This document shows, in pieces, positions 57,594 to 64,000 of a stretch of 64,000 bases of DNA. This stretch comes from Apostichopus japonicus. Taxonomy: Eukaryota; Echinodermata; Holothuroidea; Aspidochirotida; Stichopodidae. Each line of letters starts with the position of its first letter. Position 1 is the first letter of the stretch. Location of the stretch: assembly GCF_037975245.1 (NCBI RefSeq), contig NC_092571.1:8408501-8472500 (forward strand), given 5' to 3'. The notes under the pieces were generated by a model. The model made no database searches and had not been told where the DNA came from. It worked only from the letters and a program-made list of their open reading frames with translations. The translations under genes were made by a program, and so were the position numbers.

Positions 57594-59585
57594 TGTGCGG
57601 TACCGATCAACTAATGTGCGATACCGAACAATCGAATGTTCGGTACCGTACCGATGAATCGAATGTGCGGTACCGATGAATCGAATGTGCGGTACCGATC
57701 AATCGAATGTGCGGTACCGATCAATCGAATGTTCGTTACCGATCAATCGAATATGCGGTACCGATCAATCGAATGTTCGTTACCGATCAATCGAATGTGC
57801 GGTATTGATCAATCGAATGTTCAGTACCGATCAATCGATTGTTCGGTGCCGATCAATCGAATGTGCGGTACCGATCAATCGAATGTGCGGTATTGATCAA
57901 TCGAATGTTTGGTACCGATCAATCGAATGTGCGGTACCGATCAATCGAATGTTCGTTACCGATCAATCGAATGTGCGGTACCGATCAATCGAATGTGCGA
58001 TACCGATCAATCGAATGTGCGGTACCGATCAATCGAATGTTCGGTACCGATCAATCGAATGTGCGGTACCGATCAATCGAATGTTCGATACCGATCAATC
58101 GAATGTGCGGTACCGAACAATCGAATGTGCGGTACCGAACAATCGAATGTTCGGTACCGATCAATCGAATGTGCGGTACCGATCAATCGAATGTGCGGTA
58201 CCGATCAATCGAATGTGTTGTACCGATCAATCGAATGTGCGGTACCGATCAATCGAATGTGCGGTATTGATCAATCGAATGTTCGGTACCGATCAATCGA
58301 ATGTGCGGTACCGATCAATCGAATGTTCGTTACCGATCAATCGAATGTGCGGTACCGATCAATCGAATGTTCGTTACCGATCAATCGAATGTGCGGTACC
58401 GATCAATCGAATGATCGGTACCGATCAATCGAATGTGCGGTACCGAACAATCGAATGTGCGGTACCGAACAATCGAATATGCGGTACCGATCAATCGAAT
58501 GTGCGGTACCGATCAATCGAATGTGCGGTACCGATCAACTAATGTGCGATACCGAACAATCGAATGTTCGGTACCGTACCGATGAATCGAATGTGCGGTA
58601 CCGATGAATCGAATGTGCGGTACCGATCAATCGAATGTGCGGTACCGATCAACTAATGTGCGATACCGAACAATCGAATGTTCGGTACCGTACCTATGAT
58701 TCGAATGTGCGGTACCGATCAATCGAATGTGCGGTACCGATCAATCGAATGTTCGGTACCGATCAATCGAATGTGCGGTACCGATCAATCGAATGTGCGG
58801 TATTGATCAATCGAATATGCGGTACCGATCAATCGAATGTGTTGTACCGATCAATCGAATGTGCGGTACCGATCAATCGAATGTGCGGTATTGATCAATC
58901 GAATGTTCGGTACCGATCAATCGAATGTGCGGTACCGATCAATCGAATGTTCGTTACCGATCAATCGAATGTGCGGTACCGATCAATCGAATGTTCGTTA
59001 CCGATCAATCGAATGTGCGGTACCGATCAATCGAATGATCGGTACCGATCAATCGAATGTGCGGTACCGATCAATCGAATGTGCGTTACCGATCAATCGA
59101 ATGTTCGGTACCGATCAATCGAATGTGCGGTACCGATCAATCGAATGTGCCTTACCGATCAATCGAATGTTCGGTACCGATCAATCGAATGTGCGGTACC
59201 GATCAATCGAATGTGCGGTACCGAACAATCGAATGTGTGGTACCGATCAATCGAATGTTCGATACCGATCAATCGAATGTGCGGTACCGAACAATCGAAT
59301 GTGCGGTACCGAACAATCGAATGTGCGGTACCGAACAATCGAATATGCGGTACCGATCAATCGAATGTGCGGTACCGATCAATCGAATGTGCGGTACCGA
59401 TCAACTAATGTGCGATACCGAACAATCGAATGTTCGGTACCGTACCGATGAATCGAATGTGCGGTACCGATGAATCGAATGTGCGGTACCGATCAATCGA
59501 ATGTGCGGTACCGATCAACTAATGTGCGATACCGAACAATCGAATGTTCGGTACCGTACCGATGAATCGAATGTGCGGTACCGAT
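57594..59585 (+). repeat. 1,908-bp tandem duplication, copy 2
   Basis: Second copy, including TACCTATGATTCG near 58,693 and CGGTGCCG near 57,846. The match continues about 84 bp past one full period, as expected for an exchange between two composite-marker regions that already resembled each other. Related sequence without this exact arrangement is at about 49.7-50.8 kb (spacing 6,188 bp from copy 1), which may be the source or an older relative. Confidence 0.93.
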
Positions 59586-62500
59586 CAATCGAATGTGCGG
59601 TACCGATCAATCGAATGTTCGGTACCGATCAATCGAATGTGCGTTACCGATCAATCGAATGTGCGGTACCGATCAATCGAATGTTCGATACCGATCAATC
59701 GAATGTGCGGTACCGATCAATCGAGTGTGCGGTACCGATCAATCGAATGTGCGGTACCGATCAACTAATGTGCGATACCGAACAATCGAATGTTCGGTAC
59801 CGTACCGATGAGTCGAATGTGCGGTACCGATCAATCGAATGTGCGGTACCGATCAATCGAATGTGCGGTACCGATCAATCGAATGTGCGGTATTGATCAA
59901 TCGAATGTTCAGTACCGATCAATCGAATGTGCGGTACCGATCAATCGAATGTTCGTTACCGATCAATTGAATGTGCGGTATTGATCAATCGAATGTTCGT
60001 TACCGATCAATCGAATGTGCGGTATTGATCAATCGAATGTTCGGTACCGATCAATCGAATGTTCGGTACCGATCAATCGATTGTGCGGTACCGATCAATC
60101 GAATGTTCGGTACCGATCAATCGAATGTGCGGTACCGACCAATCGAATGTGCGGTACCGATCAAACGAATGTTCGGTACCGATCAATCGAATGTTCGGTA
60201 CCAATCAATCGAATGTTCGGTACAGATCAATCGAATGTTCGGTACCGATCAATCGAATGTGCGGTACCGATCAATCGAATGTGTGGTACCGATCAACTAA
60301 TGTGCGATACCGAACAATCGAATGTTCGGTACCGTACCGATGAATCGAATGTGCGGTACCGATCAATCGAATGTGCGGTACCGATCAATCGAATGTGCGG
60401 TACCGATCAATCGAATGTTCGTTACCGATCAATCAAATGTGCGGTACCGATCAATCGAATGTTCGTTACCGATCAATCGAATGTGCGGTATTGATCAATC
60501 GAATGTTCAGTACCGATCAATCGAATGTTCGGTACCGATCAATCGAATGTTCGGTACCGATCAATCGAATGTGCGGTACCGATCAATCGAATGTGCGGTA
60601 CCGAACAATCGAATGTGTCGTACCGATCAATCGAATGTTCGATACCGATCAATCGAATGTGCGGTACCGAACAATCGAATGTGCGGTACCGAACAATCGA
60701 ATATGCGGTACCGATCAATCGAGTGTGCGGTACCGATCAATCGAATGTGCGGTACCGATCAATCGAATGTGCGGTATTGATCAATCGAATGTTCGGTACC
60801 GATCAATCGAATGTGCGGTACCGATCAATCGAATGTTCGGTACCGATCAATCGAATGTTCGGTACCGATCAATCGAATGATCGGCACCGATCAATCGAAT
60901 GTTCGGTACCGATCAATCGAATGTTCGGTACCGATCAATCGAATGTGCGGTACCGATCAATCGAATGTGCGTTACCGATCAATCGAATGTTCGGTACCGA
61001 TCAATCGAATGTTCGGTACCGATCAATCGAATGTGCGTTACCGATCAATCGAATGTTCGGTACCGATCAATCGAATGTGCGGTACCGATCAATCGAATGT
61101 TCGGTACCGATCAATCGAATGTGCGGTACCGATCAATCGAATATTCGTTACCGATCAATCGAATGTGCGGTACCGATCAATCGAATGATCGGTACCGATC
61201 AATCGAATGTGCGGTACCGATCAATCGAATGTGCGTTACCGATCAATCGAATGTTCGGTACCGATCAATCGAATGTGCGGTACCGATCAATCGAATGTTC
61301 GTTACCGATCAATCGAATGTGCGGTACCGATCAATCGAATGTTCGTTACCGATCAATCGAATGTGCGGTACCGATCAATCGAATGATCGGTACCGATCAA
61401 TCGAATGTGCGGTACCGATCAATCGAATGTGCGTTACCGATCAATCGAATGTTCGGTACCGATCAATCGAATGTGCGGTACCGATCAATCGAATGTGCGT
61501 TACCGATCAATCGAATGTTCGGTACCGATCAATCGAATGTGCGGTACCGATCAATCGAATGTGCGGTACCGAACAATCGAATGTTCGATACCGATCAATC
61601 GAATGTTCGATACCGATCAATCGAATGTGCGGTACCGAACAATCGAATGTGCGGTACCGAACAATCGAATGTGCGGTACCGAACAATCGAATATGCGGTA
61701 CCGATCAATCGAGTGTGCGGTACCGATCAATCAAATGTGCGGTACCGATCAACTAATGTGCGATACCGAACAATCGAATGTTCGGTACCGTACCGATGAA
61801 TCGAATGTGCGGTACCGATGAATCGAATGTGCGGTACCGATCAATCGAATGTGCGGTACCGATCAATCGAATGTGCGGTACCGAACAATCGAATGTGCGG
61901 TATTGATCAATCGAATGTTCGGTACCGAACAATCGAATGTGCGGTACCGATTAATCGAATGTGCGGTACCGATCAATCGAATGTGCGGTACCGATCAATC
62001 GAATGTTCGATACCGATCAATCGAATTTGCGGTACCGAACAATCGAATGTGCGGTACCGAACAATCGAATATGCGGTACCGATCAATCGAGTGTGCGGTA
62101 CCGATGAATCGAATGTGCGGTACCGATCAACTAATGTGCGATACCGAACAATCGAATGTTCGGTACCGTACCGATGAATCGAATGTGCGGTACCGATGAA
62201 TCGAATGTGCGGTACCGATCAATCGAATGTGCGGTACCGATCAATCGAATGTGCGGTACCGATCAATCGAATGTGCGGTATTGATCAATCGAATGTTCGG
62301 TACCGATCAATCGAATGTGCGGTACCGATCAATCGAATGTTCGTTACCGATCAATGGAATGTGCGGTATTGATCAATCGAATGTTCGTTACCGATCAATC
62401 GAATGTGCGGTATTGATCAATCGAATGTGCGGTACCGATCAATCGAATGTTCGGTACCGATCAATCGATTGTGCGGTACCGATCAATCGAATGTTCGGTA

Positions 62501-64000
62501 CCGATCAATCGAATGTGCGGTACCGATCAATCGAATGTGCGGTACCGATCAATCGAATGTTCGGTACCGATCAATCGAATGTTCGGTACCGAACAATCGA
62601 ATGTTCGGTACAGATCAATCGAATGTTCGGTACCGATCAATCGAATGTGCGGTACCGATCAATCGAATGTGTGGTACCGATCAACTAATGTGCGATACCG
62701 AACAATCGAATGTTCGGTACCGTACCGATGAATCGAATGTGCGGTACCGATCAATCGAATGTGCGGTACCGATCAATCGAATGTGCGGTACCGATCAATC
62801 GAATGTTCGTTACCGATCAATCAAATGTGCGGTACCGATCAATCGAATGTGCGGTACCGATCAATCGAATGTGCGGTATTGATCAATCGAATGTTCAGTA
62901 CCGATCAATCGAATGTTCGGTACCGATCAATCGAATGTTCGGTACCGATCAATCGAATGTGCGGTACCGATCAATCGAATGTGCGGTACCGAACAATCGA
63001 ATGTGCGGTACCGAACAATCGAATATGCGGTACCGATCAATCGAGTGTGCGGTACCGATCAATCGAATGTGCGGTACCGATCAACTAATGTGCGTTACCG
63101 AACAATCGAATGTTCGGTACCGTACCGATGAATCGAATGTGCGGTACCGATGAATCGAATGTGCGGTACCGATGAATCGAATGTGCGGTACCGATCAATC
63201 GAATGTGCGGTACCGATCAATCGAATGTGCGGTATTGATCAATCGAATGTGCGGTACCGATCAATCGAATGTGCGGTACCGATCAATCGAATGTTCGTTA
63301 CCGATCAATTGAATGTGCGGTATTGATCAATCGAATGTTCGTTACCGATCAATCGAATGTGCGGTATTGATCAATCGAATGTTCGTTACCGATCAATCGA
63401 ATGTGCGGTATTGATCAATCGAATGTGCGGTACCGATCAATCGAATGTTCGGTACCGATGAATCGATTGTGCGGTACCGATCAATCGAATGTTCGGTACC
63501 GATCAATCGAATGTGCGGTACCGATCAATCGAATGTGCGGTACCGATCAATCGAATGTTCGGTACCGATCAATCGAATGTTCGGTACCAATCAATCGAAT
63601 GTTCGGTACAGATCAATCGAATGTTCGGTACCGATCAATCGAATGTGCGGTACCGATCAATCGAATGTGTGGTACCGATCAACTAATGTGCGATACCGAA
63701 CAATCGAATGTTCGGTACCGTACCGATGAATCGAATGTGCGGTACCGATGAATCGAATGTGCGGTACCGATCAATCGAATGTTCGTTACCGATCAATCCA
63801 ATGTGCGGTACCGATCAATCGAATGTTCGTTACCGATCAATCGAATGTGCGGTATTGATCAATCGAATGTTCAGTACCGATCAATCGAATGTTCGGTACC
63901 GATCAATCGAATGTTCGGTACCGATCAATCGAATGTGCGGTACCGATCAATCGAATGTGCGGTACCGAACAATCGAATGTGTGGTACCGATCAATCGAAT
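59586..64000 (+). repeat. 2,388-bp higher-order repeat, truncated by window end
   Basis: Markers at 60,322 and 62,710, and surrounding monomers (60,059/62,447 and 60,371/62,759), repeat at 2,388 bp (108 x 22 + 12, three composite markers). A partial third occurrence starts near 63,400 (62,447/63,445, spacing 998 bp). Diagnostic monomers are GTACAGATC, GTACCAATC and TGTGTGGTACC just before the marker. The array continues past base 64,000, so the last unit is incomplete. Confidence 0.83.

Larger units (their letters stand above)
1..64000 (+). repeat. 22-bp satellite DNA array (entire window)
   Basis: Seen: the window is a continuous head-to-tail array of a 22-bp monomer, roughly 2,900 copies, with no inversion and no unique interruption. 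The reference copy at 550-571 starts ATCAATCGAAT and ends in the palindrome CGGTACCG. Recurrent variants are TGTTCGG for TGTGCGG; TTCGTTACC or GCGTTACC; GTATTG for GTACCG; GATACC; TGTTGTACC; ATGATCGG; and GAAC, GATTAATC, GATGAATC or GATAAATC in the GATCAATC box. Most neighbours differ at zero to three positions. The monomer is 50% GC with three CpG sites. Both window ends lie inside the array, so its full size is unknown. Known: arrays of this size and purity are typical of eukaryotic heterochromatin. Inferred: centromeric, pericentromeric or subtelomeric origin. I do not recognise the satellite family or species. Confidence 0.98.

Noticed and set aside
1-64000. Several hundred + strand open reading frames up to 533 codons with a cysteine-containing 22-residue repeat
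   Set aside because: All are the same peptide read in rotating frames of the satellite. Starts and stops are monomer variants, there is no unique N- or C-terminus, no ribosome-binding or splice context, and overlapping frames are equally open.
1-64000. CRISPR array
   Set aside because: Repeats are directly abutting 22-mers with no spacers of unique sequence, and no cas genes are present.
1-64000. CENP-B box in the monomer
   Set aside because: On the reverse strand TTCGATTGATCGG resembles the start of the box (TTCG, four bases, A), but the required CGGG is not in register. No variant I saw completes it.
1-64000. Telomeric repeat array
   Set aside because: The monomer is 22 bp and lacks a G-rich strand of the TTAGGG or TTTAGGG type.
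1-64000. Bacterial iterons or a surface-protein repeat gene
   Set aside because: Iteron clusters are short and flank a replication gene. Here 64 kb contains no gene, and odd monomers break every frame.
1-64000. Inverted repeats, transposon insertions or target-site duplications
   Set aside because: No orientation switch and no unique sequence was found. The palindromes CGGTACCG and ATTGATCAAT are monomer-internal.
1-64000. tRNA, rRNA, riboswitch or terminator
   Set aside because: No stretch departs from the 22-bp repeat enough to hold such an element.

Overview
The whole 64 kb window is one uninterrupted, head-to-tail satellite array with a 22-bp monomer (about 2,900 copies, all in the same orientation). 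I found no unique sequence, gene, RNA gene, transposon, CRISPR array or array edge on either strand. The first half of the monomer is ATCAATCGAAT. The second half is GC-rich and ends in the palindrome CGGTACCG; a clean copy lies at 550-571. The scale, simplicity and layered higher-order repeats (HORs) suggest eukaryotic heterochromatin (centromeric, pericentromeric or subtelomeric). I cannot name the species. The many open frames on the + strand are an artefact: 22 bp is not a multiple of 3, so every + frame reads the same 22-residue peptide every 66 bp.

Layout. 1-13,210: monomers mixed with a GTTCAAC-type marker, containing an older duplication at about 6.84 kb spacing (about 1,850-4,455 against 8,689-11,294). 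About 11.0-17.6 kb: a diverged duplication at about 3.34-3.39 kb spacing. 13,211-39,432: a very recent 13,130-bp tandem duplication (13,211-26,302 against 26,341-39,432) in which I could point to only nine base differences. Inside it are a 1,478-bp repeat and a 159-bp repeat. 43.4-44.8 kb: a short HOR of about 380-400 bp. 45-55 kb: a segment with its own private monomers and a 5,098-bp spacing. 55,686-59,585: a nearly perfect 1,908-bp tandem duplication. 59.9-64.0 kb: a 2,388-bp HOR running off the window.

The most useful structural result is register bookkeeping. The array keeps exact 22-bp phase except at two odd monomers that usually travel together, one of 21 bp (CAACTAATG) and one of 27 bp (an extra TACCG), plus at least three single-base indels. 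The lengths of seven repeat periods and marker spacings checked (13,130; 6,839; 5,098; 2,388; 1,908; 1,478; 663) equal 22n plus the sum of these corrections. This indicates growth by in-register unequal exchange or an equivalent copying process.

No new protein or RNA-based system is visible. What is of interest is the satellite's evolution and architecture.
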